A DNA stretch of 64,000 bases from Sphingomonas leidyi (lineage in GTDB: Bacteria; Pseudomonadota; Alphaproteobacteria; Sphingomonadales; Sphingomonadaceae): the NCBI RefSeq assembly GCF_011761945.1, contig NZ_JAASQV010000003.1, positions 359,538 through 423,537 of the forward strand. Direction: 5' to 3'. The number at the start of each line of letters is the position of its first letter. Positions within the stretch are counted from its first letter, which is position 1. The notes beneath the pieces were generated by a model. It searched no databases. It was not told the origin of the DNA and saw only the letters and a program-made list of their open reading frames with translations. This document shows, one piece after another, positions 32,521 through 41,210 of the stretch. The position numbers and the translations under genes are program-made.

Positions 32521-33835
32521 CCGGCGCTTCGCGCCCGGCCTGGCCGCCTGGATCGCGGCGCTGGGAGGCGCGCTTGCCGCCGCAGCCCTGACGCTCTTCA
32601 CCCCGGGGCTGGGCGCGGCGCGGATCGTCGCGCTGCTGCTCGTCCTGGGCGCGGTCTGGGGGCTGTGGCGCCACGTCTCGCGCACCAATGTCGATGTCGC
32701 GCGCTTCGTCGAGGCGCTGCGCTTCGACGATACCGCCGCCCGCTTCGGCGGCCATCGCGACGCCGGGTTCGAAGCGCTCGGCACCGCGCTCGATTCGGCG
32801 ATGGATCGGCTGCGCGCGCGCCAGATGGCCGCTGCCGCCGAGATGCGCTTTCTGGAAGCGCTGGTCGACGATATGCCGGTGGCGCTGCTCACCATCGACG
32901 GCGAGGGCCAGGTCGCCCCCGCCAACAAGGCGGCGCGGCGCCTGTTCCGGAAGACGCCCGGCACCCGGGCCGAGGACTACGCCGTCTATGGCGCGACGCT
33001 CGCCAAGCGGCTGGCCGGTGGCGGCGCGACAGAGGAGATATTGCTGCTGGCGATCGAGGGGCGGACGCAGCGCGCGCTGGTCCGCTCGGGAATGCTCGAG
33101 CGGCTGGGGCGCAGCATCCGGGTGGTGACGGTGCAGCCGATCCAGGGCACGCTCGACGCAGTCGAGATGGCCGCGCAGACCGATCTGGTGCGGGTGCTGA
33201 CCCATGAGATCCTCAATTCGCTGACGCCGGTGACGTCGCTCGCCGCCACCGCGGCGGACCTGCTCGACGATCCCGAGCTGGCGGCCAATCCGCGGATCGC
33301 CGATGCGCGTGCAGCGGTCTCCACCCTCGCCCGGCGCGCGCATGGGCTGGGGCATTTCATCGAGGCCTATCGCACGGTGGCGCACACGCCGATAATCCAG
33401 CGCCAGGCCTTTGCCGCCCAGCCCTGGGCCGAGGAGCTGGGCCGCATCTTCGCCGCACGCGAGCCGGAGGTGCCGCTCGAGATCCATGTGGCCTCGGCAC
33501 GGCTGGCGATCGATGCCGATCCCGACCTGCTGGCGCAGGTGCTGATCAACCTGCTGCAGAACGCGGCCCAGGCCATGGCCGGCCAGAAGCGCCCACCCCG
33601 GCTGGCGCTGCGGCTGTTCCCGGACCGCGAGGCGCTGGCGATCGAAGTGGAGGACAATGGGCCCGGCGTGCCCGAAGGGCTGCGCCAGGACGTGTTCCTG
33701 CCCTTCTTCACCACCCGCGCGACCGGCACCGGCGTGGGGCTGAACCTCGCGCGCCAGATCGTGGTGGCGCATGGCGGCAGCATCGCGATCACCGATGCCC
33801 CGGGCGGCGGCGCGCTGTTCCGGATCTTGCTCTAG
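32510..33835 (+). CDS. Sensor histidine kinase, NtrY-like
   Basis: It phosphorylates the adjacent NtrC-type regulator. Two N-terminal membrane helices (about 10-60) with almost no periplasmic loop suggest sensing within the membrane. A PAS-like domain (about 118-215) follows, then the dimerisation helix LTHEILNSL with His232, and a HATPase domain with NLLQNAAQA, DNGPGVPEG and GTGVGLNLARQI. It is 441 residues and ends in a TAG that also begins a repeat unit. Confidence 0.94.
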
Positions 33836-33920
33836 GGTGAGAACCCGGACAAACCCTTGAAACTACTCCCGAAACCTGCCTTCGCGGGGATGACGGGTCT
33901 GCCGATCGAGTCCCGCCCGC
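33833..33920 (+). repeat. Interspersed palindromic repeat, unit 2 (degenerate core)
   Basis: It begins TAGGGTGAGAACCC, with TAG being the kinase stop codon. The hairpin core is reduced to CCTGCCTTCGCGGGGATGAC. It ends with the module GCCGATCGAGTCCCGCC. Confidence 0.75.
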
Positions 33921-33966
33921 CACGCCCCGCTTGGCCGGAGCACCTGGCGGTGCCCCGGCCGCCGGG

Positions 33967-34416
33967 TCACCGAAGCAACCAGGCCCAGGCTTCGCCGATC
34001 TCGTCATCGATATCGGTACCGATCCTCCGGAAACCGAGCCTGGTGAGAATGCGCGTCGATGCATTCTCCTCCGGCATCGTCTTCGCATAGAGCGCGATGC
34101 CGGGCGCGTGATGCCGCGCGATCTCGACCAGCCTCCGGGCAATTTGCGTGGCCACGCCCGTGCGCCGGTGATCGGCCAGGGTGAAATAGGCAATCTCGAC
34201 GCGATTATCGGCGGGAGCGCCGACAAAGGCGCCGCCGCCGACGGCCGTGCCGGACGATATGGCAATATATCCGATCCAGGGCGGATCGAAGCCCAACCGG
34301 TCGTACATCGCTGCGGTGGCTGCGCATGCCTGGTCGATTTCGCGCGCCCGCTCGCATGGGGACGCAATGGTCCCGTCACGCGCGCAGGCGACGAGCGCAA
34401 ACTTGTCGTCTGACAT
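33967..34416 (-). CDS. GNAT family N-acetyltransferase
   Basis: A 149-residue acetyl-CoA-dependent acyltransferase. The acetyl-CoA loop is RTGVATQIARRL within FTLADHRRTGVATQIARRLV. Before it come GYIAISSGTAVGGGAFVG and VEIAYFTL (beta-strands 2-4). The C-terminal NASTRILTRLGFRRIGT is typical of RimJ/RimL-like members. The substrate is unknown and it has no operon partner. Confidence 0.88.
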   Translation of the reverse strand: MSDDKFALVACARDGTIASPCERAREIDQACAATAAMYDRLGFDPPWIGYIAISSGTAVGGGAFVGAPADNRVEIAYFTLADHRRTGVATQIARRLVEIARHHAPGIALYAKTMPEENASTRILTRLGFRRIGTDIDDEIGEAWAWLLR

Positions 34417-34432
34417 TTCTTGATCTCACATG

Positions 34433-34660
34433 CCAAAAATGCCCGCCGCTCTTGGCGGCGAGGCGGATCCTGGTTCAGGCGGGAACCGAAGCTCCCGGGC
34501 CTTGGGCAATGGCAGGCAGAGGCAAATCCAATCGATGAACCCCGCGGATAGCGGGCGCGGGGAGGCTTGGCAACGGCGGCGATGCGAGTTGCTGGCAATG
34601 TGTCCGCTTTCGTTCCGATGGCGGTTTCCACCCTGATGGATGAATTCGCGCACAGGTGAT
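34433..34660 (-). other. Non-coding stretch ending in a minus-strand terminator-like hairpin
   Basis: On the minus strand a stem CGCCGCCAAGAGCGGCG is followed within four bases by TTTTT (34435-34461). Upstream of it, to 34660, is about 200 bases with several GC-rich complementary stretches (for example CCCCGCG/CGCGGGG near 34540) and no convincing reading frame. It may be a small RNA or the remnant of a gene. Confidence 0.3.
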
Positions 34661-34670
34661 AGAAGGAGCA

Positions 34671-35048
34671 ATGCGCAATCAACTGCAGAGAGCGGTCATC
34701 GCCTTGGCTCAGCCCGCCGGCATTCAGCTCTCCCTCTTTCCCGACTTCGTCTGCAAAGCGGACGAGCTAGCCCTCGACTTCGAAGATGGCCTTTATGAGA
34801 TGGTCGGACACGAGGCGGAGTTTTCGGATGAGCAGCGAAAGGCGATCAACATCTTGAACCAGTTGCTTTCCAAAATGGTCGGCGAGCAGCATGCATCATT
34901 CTGGACTGAGGCAGCTCTCCGCGAGCACCCGGTCTGGGAGGAGATACGCGATGCAGCAAAGGCAGCCGCAGCAACCTTCGGCTGGGACTTGCAGGCTGTC
35001 CCCTCGTCGAATGCCGTCTACATCCCTGCGGGCTCGAACGGCGGCTAA
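34671..35048 (+). CDS. Hypothetical protein, acidic, 125 residues
   Basis: Not recognised. It is a soluble acidic protein, helical in the middle (EAEFSDEQRKAINILNQLL, EHPVWEEIRDAAKAAAATFGW), with no signal peptide or membrane helix. The ATG at 34671 has GGAG very close; a GTG five codons upstream is possible. Base composition is noticeably lower in G+C than the neighbouring genes, so recent acquisition is possible. The size and acidity recall immunity-type proteins, but no toxin gene is adjacent. Confidence 0.55.
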   Translation: MRNQLQRAVIALAQPAGIQLSLFPDFVCKADELALDFEDGLYEMVGHEAEFSDEQRKAINILNQLLSKMVGEQHASFWTEAALREHPVWEEIRDAAKAAAATFGWDLQAVPSSNAVYIPAGSNGG

Positions 35049-35087
35049 CCCCCCTTCAGCGCGCGCCTCGCCCCTGCCAACCCGCAC

Positions 35088-35966
35088 CTAACGCCCCGCC
35101 ACGAACGCCGGCGCCTCGGGCGGCACCGACGCCCCGCGCCAGCGCTCGACCACGCCCACCGCGATCTTGCCATCGGTATGCTGCACGCGCTGGATCAGCA
35201 CGGCGGCCTGCTGGCTGGTGCCGCCGATCGTCGCACGGGTACGGACCCAGAAGGTGCCCGAGCGGAAGCTGGTGCCCCAGGGCAGCGCGAGGTTCTGGTC
35301 GCTCAGGTCCTTGAGGATGAGCTTGCCGTTCCGCTTGCGGATCTCGGCCAGCCGCTGCGCCGCCAGCGGATCGCGAAAGAGGATGCGCAGCATATCGGGA
35401 TCGGCGGCATTGAGGTTGATCGTCGTGGTGCCGGGCAAGGCCGTCACCAGCCGCTCCAACCGGGCAGTCGCCTCCGGATCCAGACCCGCCAGGCGCAGCG
35501 GGCGGATGTCGGTGATCGGGCCGTAGAGGCGGACATAGGTGATCGCCTTCACCGCATCGTCCGGCGACAGCCCCACATCCTTGGCGATCGTCTGGAACAG
35601 CACGATCGCGCCGGCATCGCCTGCGCGGAGGGCATTCAAGTTGAAGCGCCCCTCGGCATCGGCGATCGCGAGATCGAAGGTGCCGCCCTCGATCGGCGCG
35701 CCGCTCTCCGACAATCGGGCCCAGGGCTCGGTGAGATTGTCCTCATTGGGAGCGACCACCATGTCGCGGCGGAGCGCCACCACGGCGGAAAGCTCGCCGC
35801 CGCGCACCACCGCCAGCGCGCGCGCCGCCTCGCGCGTGCGCAGCGCGCGATCGAGCGCCAATTCTTCGCGATTGATTAGCAATAGCACAAGCCCGGACGC
35901 GATCGCGACGAACATCAGCACGTTGACGAGGATCATCCCCGCTTCGCCTTCGCCCGCCCGTTTCAT
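35088..35966 (-). CDS. gspK: T2S minor pseudopilin GspK
   Basis: This is the largest minor pseudopilin, placed at the pseudopilus tip with GspI/J. The prepilin peptidase site is G-MILVNVLMFVAIASG near residue 11; the usual Glu at +5 is Asn, as normal for GspK. The globular domain has LDRALRTREAARALAVVRGG, FNLNAL, TYVRLYGPITDIRPLRLAGLDPE and NLNAADPDMLR. It is 292 residues from ATG 35966, which overlaps the gspJ stop by 4 bases. Confidence 0.93.
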   Translation of the reverse strand: MKRAGEGEAGMILVNVLMFVAIASGLVLLLINREELALDRALRTREAARALAVVRGGELSAVVALRRDMVVAPNEDNLTEPWARLSESGAPIEGGTFDLAIADAEGRFNLNALRAGDAGAIVLFQTIAKDVGLSPDDAVKAITYVRLYGPITDIRPLRLAGLDPEATARLERLVTALPGTTTINLNAADPDMLRILFRDPLAAQRLAEIRKRNGKLILKDLSDQNLALPWGTSFRSGTFWVRTRATIGGTSQQAAVLIQRVQHTDGKIAVGVVERWRGASVPPEAPAFVAGR

Positions 35967-36532
35967 TGCTTCGGATACTCCGCCTGATCGGGCAGCGTCA
36001 CCACGCGGCGCAGCGCCCCGGGCGTTCCGCCGGGTCCGATTGCCTGCAGCTCGATCGCGATGGCGCGCGGCCATCTGTCCTTGTCCTCGTCGCGCAACGG
36101 CCAGCGATCGGCCCAGGCGCCGCCGTCGAGGAAGCGCCAGCGGACATTGGCGACGCCACCGACCACGGTCTGCAGCATCGCGCCCGATCCGCGCACCAGA
36201 TTGCCGTTGGCCACCGAATATTGCAGCGGCACCGCCGGCCCGCCAAAACCGGGCGCGGCGCGCGTGAAGTTCAGCTTCTCGCCGCCACCCGAGACGCGGC
36301 CGAACGCGATCTGGTCGATATCGCTCGACACCACGAACATCGCGCGCTGGAGATCGGCGAGGCGATCGAGCCGCTTCTCGGTACGCCCCTGCACCTTGAT
36401 GATGCCGTCGACCAGTGCGAGGCCCGCCACCGCGATCAGCGCGAACAGGCCGAGCGAGATCATCAGCTCGATCAGGGTAAAGCCCTGCTCGGCCCCTCCT
36501 TCGTCGCGACAGCGGGGAACGGGACGAAGCAC
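35963..36532 (-). CDS. gspJ: T2S minor pseudopilin GspJ
   Basis: A 189-residue pseudopilin. The cleavage site is EQG-FTLIELMISLGLFALI with Glu at +5. The following domain has RTEKRLDRLADLQRAMFVVSSDIDQI and a late WP(R)AIAIEL, typical of GspJ. It forms the tip complex with GspI and GspK. It sits 7 bases after the periplasmic-binding-like gene and overlaps gspK. Confidence 0.93.
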   Translation of the reverse strand: MLRPVPRCRDEGGAEQGFTLIELMISLGLFALIAVAGLALVDGIIKVQGRTEKRLDRLADLQRAMFVVSSDIDQIAFGRVSGGGEKLNFTRAAPGFGGPAVPLQYSVANGNLVRGSGAMLQTVVGGVANVRWRFLDGGAWADRWPLRDEDKDRWPRAIAIELQAIGPGGTPGALRRVVTLPDQAEYPKQ

Positions 36533-36539
36533 TTCGGCC

Positions 36540-37580
36540 TCAGGAACCCGAGCTCGACGCCACCGGCGTGTAGCCGGTCTCGCCGGCGACCACGATCGCG
36601 AAGTCGCGGGCGACCGAGCCGTCGGTGCGGAAGCGGACCGGTCCGGTGACGCCGTGGAAGCCCTTGGCGTCCATCAACCCCTCCATGCCCAGCCGGTTGT
36701 CGGCACGCAGCGTATTGGCGATGCCCGCCGCGTCATAGGCGAGTGCGGCGATCGTGCCAGGCTCGCCGCCGTTGCGGGCCTGGAAGGCGGCAGCGAAGGT
36801 GCCGAAGGCACCCGGATCGGGGCTGGCGAACCAGGCGCCGTCGAGCGCCGCGAGTGCCTGGGGGCGGTTGTCGAGCGCCTGGAAAGTGCCGAGCAGCTGC
36901 ACGCCGGTGTCCTTGAGCGCGCGCGCCGCGGCCAGAACCGCCTCGCCGCTGCCGGGCAGCAGCACGGCGTCCGGCGCCTCGCCCGGCGCGGGGAGCGGCT
37001 GGCCAGGCTTCACCTGGAGGACATGGACGGTGATGCCGAGTTCGCCCTCGCTCTTGCCGGCGGCGAGCGCGGCGGCGGCGCTCCAGGGCGAGCCGTCGTC
37101 GATCATCGTCACGGTCTTCACGCCGCGGGTGCGGGCATAGCGCAGGATCGCGGTGGTCACCTGGCCCGCGGTGATCCCGAAGATCCAGGTGCCCGGCGCG
37201 CGCAGCACGGAATCGTTGCTGAACGCGATCACGGGCACGCGGCCGGCGATGGTGCTGGAGACGGCGGGCACTTCCTCGGCCGAGAGCGGCCCCAGGACCA
37301 GCGCCGGCTTGAGCTTCAGTGCCTGCGCGGCCGCACCGGCGGCGCCGGCCGCGGTGCCGCCCGTGTCGAAGCTCTGCACATAGGCGCTGTTTTCCGCGAG
37401 CAACGCCGCCTGGCGCATGCTAAGGCCCAGCCGCGCTCGCGGGCCCGTGAGCGGCAGCAGTAGGGCGATCGGGCGCTTGTCCTTCTTCTCCGCTGCGAAC
37501 ACATGCGAGGGAAGCACGACCGATGCCGCTGACGCGACCAGGCCTGATTGCAGCGACTTCAGCAGGGTCCGTCGATCCAT
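36540..37580 (-). CDS. Periplasmic binding-protein-like protein (LpoA/LivK fold) in the T2S locus
   Basis: A 346-residue exported protein with the type 1 periplasmic-binding fold: IALLLPLTGPRARLGLSMRQAA, LVLGPLSAEEVPAVSS, VPVIAFSNDSVL, a late TIAALAYDAAGIANTL and GVTGPVRF. Sphingomonad relatives are usually labelled penicillin-binding protein activator. The leader MDRRTLLKSLQSGLVASA has a twin-arginine pattern. It is followed after 7 bases by gspJ and gspK, so it may belong to secretion, perhaps by helping pass through peptidoglycan. Its ATG lies inside the start of gspN on the other strand. Confidence 0.8.
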   Translation of the reverse strand: MDRRTLLKSLQSGLVASAASVVLPSHVFAAEKKDKRPIALLLPLTGPRARLGLSMRQAALLAENSAYVQSFDTGGTAAGAAGAAAQALKLKPALVLGPLSAEEVPAVSSTIAGRVPVIAFSNDSVLRAPGTWIFGITAGQVTTAILRYARTRGVKTVTMIDDGSPWSAAAALAAGKSEGELGITVHVLQVKPGQPLPAPGEAPDAVLLPGSGEAVLAAARALKDTGVQLLGTFQALDNRPQALAALDGAWFASPDPGAFGTFAAAFQARNGGEPGTIAALAYDAAGIANTLRADNRLGMEGLMDAKGFHGVTGPVRFRTDGSVARDFAIVVAGETGYTPVASSSGS

Positions 37581-38296
37581 TGCCGACTCTGGGAGAGGGA
37601 AGCGGGGCACGGCGGTCTATTATCCTCTTCGCCCTGATCGGCATAGGGGCGTATCTGCTCGCGCTGCTCGTGACGATGCCGGCGAGCGTGATCTTCCGGG
37701 ACGCCACCTGGCGCACGGGCGTGGCGGGCACGGTGTGGAACGGCGAAGTCGGCATCGCCGGCGGCGCGACCTTCGCCTGGCACATGGCGCCGCTGCGCTC
37801 GCTGACCAGCCTGGCCTTTGCGGCCGACTGGAAGGCGACCGGGCCGGACACCGATCTGGGCGGGCAGATGCTCCAGCACCTGGGCGGGCGGACGGTGCTC
37901 GACCATGTCAGCGGCTCGGCCGATGCGAGCCTGCTCCGCGCGCTCCAGCCCAACCTGCCCTTCACCTGCAACCTGACCCTGCAGGTCGAGATGCAGCGCA
38001 TCGCCTCGGGCGGCGGTGCCCGCATGGCCGACGGCAAAGTGACCACCGATCCGGGCAGCTGCCGCGCGAAGAGCGGCGGCGGGCCGGTGGCGGTGCCGGC
38101 GCTGCTGATCACCGCCGAGCATGTCGGCGATCGCACGACGATCCGGGTGGCGCCCTCGGCCCAGCGGCTGAAGACGCTGATGACTGCGGTGCTGTCCGAG
38201 GACGGCGCGCTCGACATCGCGATGACGCCGGAGGGCGCGGCGATCCTGCCGTTCGTCGGGCTGCCGGGCGGAGCCAGGGTGCAGGGGCAGATGTGA
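37523..38296 (+). CDS. gspN: T2S protein GspN
   Basis: An accessory inner-membrane T2S protein with one N-terminal helix (IILFALIGIGAYLLALLVTMPA) and a periplasmic beta-rich domain (GVAGTVWNGEVGIAGG, WHMAPLRSL). The role is unresolved in the family. The first ATG (37523) makes the gene overlap the divergent binding-protein gene by 58 bases; an in-frame TTG at 37580 would nearly remove the overlap, so the start is uncertain. Confidence 0.82.
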   Translation: MPLTRPGLIAATSAGSVDPLPTLGEGSGARRSIILFALIGIGAYLLALLVTMPASVIFRDATWRTGVAGTVWNGEVGIAGGATFAWHMAPLRSLTSLAFAADWKATGPDTDLGGQMLQHLGGRTVLDHVSGSADASLLRALQPNLPFTCNLTLQVEMQRIASGGGARMADGKVTTDPGSCRAKSGGGPVAVPALLITAEHVGDRTTIRVAPSAQRLKTLMTAVLSEDGALDIAMTPEGAAILPFVGLPGGARVQGQM

Positions 38297-38320
38297 TGCG
38301 TTGACCGCGCAATCCGATAT

Positions 38321-38347
38321 CGTCAGCCCCGCAAAGGCGGGATGACG
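38321..38347 (+). repeat. Palindromic repeat core, degenerate copy
   Basis: CGTCAGCCCCGC, a 4-base centre and GGCGGGATGACG form the hairpin core of the interspersed family. It lies between the convergent gspN and gspF genes. Confidence 0.7.
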
Positions 38348-38358
38348 ATTGCCTTGGC

Positions 38359-39585
38359 TTACAACCCCACCAGATTGTTCAGGTTGATGATCGGCAGCAG
38401 GATCGCCAGCACCATCATCAGCACCAGCCCGCCCATCACCAGCAGCACCAGCGGCTCCACCAGCGCGACCAGGGTGCCGACGATCGCGTCCAGCTCGCGC
38501 TGCAGCTCGTGCGAGGCGCGGTCGAGCGCCGGCGCCAGCCTCCCCGAACTCTCGCCCGAGGCGACGATCGCGACGAGCATCGAGGGGAAGACCCCCGCCT
38601 CGCCCATCGCGGCGCGCAGGCTGATGCCTTCGCGGACCCGCGACGCGACGCCGAGTGCCCTTTCGCGCACCCAGCGATTGGGCGTGACCGCCGCCGCGGC
38701 ATGCAGCGCATCGACCAGGGGGACGGCGCTGCCGACCAGCGTGGCGAGGCTGCCGGCGAAGCGGGCGGCGCTCAGCTGGCGGCTGAAACGGCGGAAGGGG
38801 CGGCGCTCCGAGAAGAAGCGATCGATGCGCAGCCGATTGGCCGGCACCCGCGCCCAGCGGAAGAAGACGAGCGCCGCCACGGCAAGGCCGAGCAGCAGGT
38901 ACAGCCCGAAATTCTGGAGGAACCAGCTCACCGCGATCAGCGCCTTGGTGAGGAACGGCAGGTCGGCCCCGCGCGAGACGAACACCTTCACGATATCCGG
39001 CACGATATAGACGAGCAGCAGCGCCATCATGCCGAACGAAACGAGCGCGAGCAGCGCGGGATACATCAGGGCGAGCTGGAGCTTCTGGCCATTGGCCTGG
39101 CGGTTCTCGACGAACTCGGCAAGGTGGTTGAGCACGTTGGGCAACTTGCCCGACGCCTCGCCCGCCGCGACCGAGGCGCGGTAGAATTCGGGAAAGGCCC
39201 CGGGATGCTGCGCCAGCGCGGCGGCGAAGCTGCGCCCGTCGAGGATCGCGGCGCGCACGTCGAGCAGGAGCGAGCTGGTGGGCGCATGCTCGGACTGGGT
39301 GGCGACCAGGCGCAGCGCTTCCTCGATCGCGATGTCCGAGCCGACCAGCGTGGCGACCTGGCGCGTGACGGTGGCCAGCGCCTTGGAAGACAGGCCGGCG
39401 CGGCGGAAGCGGGGCAACTGGATCGTGCCGAAACTGGCGCCCTTCTCGGCCGCCATCTCGACGGAAAGCGGCAGCAGCGCCTGCTCGCGCAGCAGCGCGC
39501 GCGCGGCGGCGGGGCTGGAGGCTTCGATGATGCCCCTCTTCGAAGCGCCGGCCTTGTCGGCGGCGCGATAGGCATAGGCGGGCAT
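38359..39585 (-). CDS. gspF: T2S inner-membrane platform protein GspF
   Basis: The polytopic core of the T2S assembly platform, which interacts with GspE and GspL. It is 408 residues with two homologous cytoplasmic T2SF domains (FTRQVATLVGSDIAIEEAL-type at about 75-95 and FAGSLATLVGSAVPLVDAL at about 275) and three membrane helices (about 170-190, 220-240, 375-400). MYPALLALVSFGMMALLLVYIVP is the first. A repeat element separates it from gspE, and GGGGGGG at the end of that repeat is its only visible ribosome site. Confidence 0.95.
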   Translation of the reverse strand: MPAYAYRAADKAGASKRGIIEASSPAAARALLREQALLPLSVEMAAEKGASFGTIQLPRFRRAGLSSKALATVTRQVATLVGSDIAIEEALRLVATQSEHAPTSSLLLDVRAAILDGRSFAAALAQHPGAFPEFYRASVAAGEASGKLPNVLNHLAEFVENRQANGQKLQLALMYPALLALVSFGMMALLLVYIVPDIVKVFVSRGADLPFLTKALIAVSWFLQNFGLYLLLGLAVAALVFFRWARVPANRLRIDRFFSERRPFRRFSRQLSAARFAGSLATLVGSAVPLVDALHAAAAVTPNRWVRERALGVASRVREGISLRAAMGEAGVFPSMLVAIVASGESSGRLAPALDRASHELQRELDAIVGTLVALVEPLVLLVMGGLVLMMVLAILLPIINLNNLVGL

Positions 39586-39589
39586 CTAT

Positions 39590-39727
39590 ATTCCCCCCCG
39601 GCACGGGGAGGGGAAGCGGCCGCAGGCCAGTGGAGGAGGGGCGCCGCAAGGGTCTCGCCTGCGGAGAGCCCCCTTCACCACGACGCTACCGGTCGCAGTC
39701 CCCCTCCCCGTGCCGGGGAGGATTTTC
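39590..39727 (-). repeat. GC-rich palindromic element between gspE and gspF
   Basis: Two inverted ends, CCCCCGGCACGGGGAGGGG and CCCCTCCCCGTGCCGGGGAG, enclose about 90 bases. One end abuts the gspE stop and the other supplies a G-run 8 bases before the gspF ATG. A related half is seen near 48361-48390 (CCTCTCCCTTGCCGGGAGG). Confidence 0.75.
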
Positions 39728-41210
39728 ATGCTTCGTCCCTCACCACCCGGGCCACCTCTTCCACCGTGGTCACCCCGGCCCTCACCTTCGCGATGCCATC
39801 GTCGAGCAGGCTCGGATTGTCCTTGCGGGCATGAGCCTCGAGCTCGGCCTCGGAGGCGCCGTCATGGATCAGCTTCTGGAACTTCTCGTCGACCGCGACG
39901 ACTTCGTAGAGGCCTGCCCTCCCCCGATAGCCCTCGCCATGGCATTCCGGGCAGCCGACCGCGCGCCAGATCTTCTTGCCCGGCTTGATCGCCCCGCCGA
40001 GAAGGAGCGAGTCCGCCTCGCTCGCCTCGTCGGGCCTGGCGCAGCTCGGGCAGAGCTTGCGGACAAGGCGCTGGGCGCACAGGCCGACGACCATCGGGGC
40101 GAGCAGATAGCGCTCGACTCCCATGTCGATCAGACGAGTGACCGAGCCGACCGCGCTGTTGGTGTGCAGCGTCGAGAGCACGAAATGCCCGGTCATCGAC
40201 GAGCGCACGGCGACCTGCGCAGTCTCCTGGTCGCGAATCTCGCCGACCATGATCACGTCGGGATCCTGGCGCAGGATCGCGCGCAGGCCGCGGGCAAAGG
40301 TCATGTCGGTGCGCGGATTGACCTGGGTCTGGCCGATGCCCGCCAGCTCATATTCGATCGGATCCTCGACGGTCATGATGTTGCGCTTGCGATCGTTGAG
40401 GCGATTGAGCGCCGCGTAGAGCGTCGTGGTCTTGCCCGAACCGGTGGGGCCGGTGACGAGCAGCATGCCGTGTGGGCGCTCGAGCAGGCGCGTGAACACG
40501 CCGCGATCGCGCGCGCTCATGCCCAGCACTTCCATGTCGAGCCGGAGCGACCCCTTCTCCAGCAGGCGCATCACCACCCGCTCGCCATGCTGGGTCGGGA
40601 TGGTCGAGACGCGGGCATCGACGTCGTGGCCGCCGATCCGCAGCGTCACGCGGCCGTCCTGGGGGATGCGGCGCTCGGCGATGTCGAGCCTGGCCATCAC
40701 CTTGATGCGGCTGACCAGCAGCGGCGCGAGCGCGCGCGGCGGCTCGATCATGTCGCGCAGCACGCCGTCGATGCGGAAGCGGACGACCAGGCGCTTCTCC
40801 TGCGTCTCGATATGCACGTCCGACGCGCCTTCGCGCACGGCTTCGAGGAGCAGCGCGTTGATCAGGCGGATGACGGGGGCGTCGTCGCGCGTGTCGAGCA
40901 GGTCGTCCACGCTGGCGGCGCTGTCGGCAAGCGCGGCCAGGTCCATGTCGCCGAGATCGATGTCGGCGGCGGCGCCGGCACCCGAATAGGCGGCACTCAG
41001 CGCCGCGTCGAACTGGTCGTCGGCCACCGAGACGAAGCGCGCGGCGGGGGCGAGGCGCTGGACTTCGAGCAGGCCGTCGAGCGCGGCGCCCGCCTTGTGG
41101 ACGCACTCCAGGCCGGCATCGGTGACGCGCAGCAGCACCCCGTTCCGGCGCGCAAAGCCATAGGGCAGCGTCGCGGGGGATTGGTCGGTGAGGATCAGCA
41201 TCTCGTTCAT
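39726..41210 (-). CDS. gspE: T2S ATPase GspE
   Basis: The cytoplasmic secretion ATPase that powers pseudopilus growth. It is 494 residues with an N-terminal GspL-binding domain, Walker A GPTGSGKT (254-261), the Asp box ITVEDPIEYEL-type segment (MTVEDPIEYELAG), Walker B ILRQDPDVIMVGEIRD and the C-terminal zinc module with CPSC and CPEC pairs. All catalytic elements are present. It overlaps gspM by 4 bases. Confidence 0.97.
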   Translation of the reverse strand: MNEMLILTDQSPATLPYGFARRNGVLLRVTDAGLECVHKAGAALDGLLEVQRLAPAARFVSVADDQFDAALSAAYSGAGAAADIDLGDMDLAALADSAASVDDLLDTRDDAPVIRLINALLLEAVREGASDVHIETQEKRLVVRFRIDGVLRDMIEPPRALAPLLVSRIKVMARLDIAERRIPQDGRVTLRIGGHDVDARVSTIPTQHGERVVMRLLEKGSLRLDMEVLGMSARDRGVFTRLLERPHGMLLVTGPTGSGKTTTLYAALNRLNDRKRNIMTVEDPIEYELAGIGQTQVNPRTDMTFARGLRAILRQDPDVIMVGEIRDQETAQVAVRSSMTGHFVLSTLHTNSAVGSVTRLIDMGVERYLLAPMVVGLCAQRLVRKLCPSCARPDEASEADSLLLGGAIKPGKKIWRAVGCPECHGEGYRGRAGLYEVVAVDEKFQKLIHDGASEAELEAHARKDNPSLLDDGIAKVRAGVTTVEEVARVVRDEA

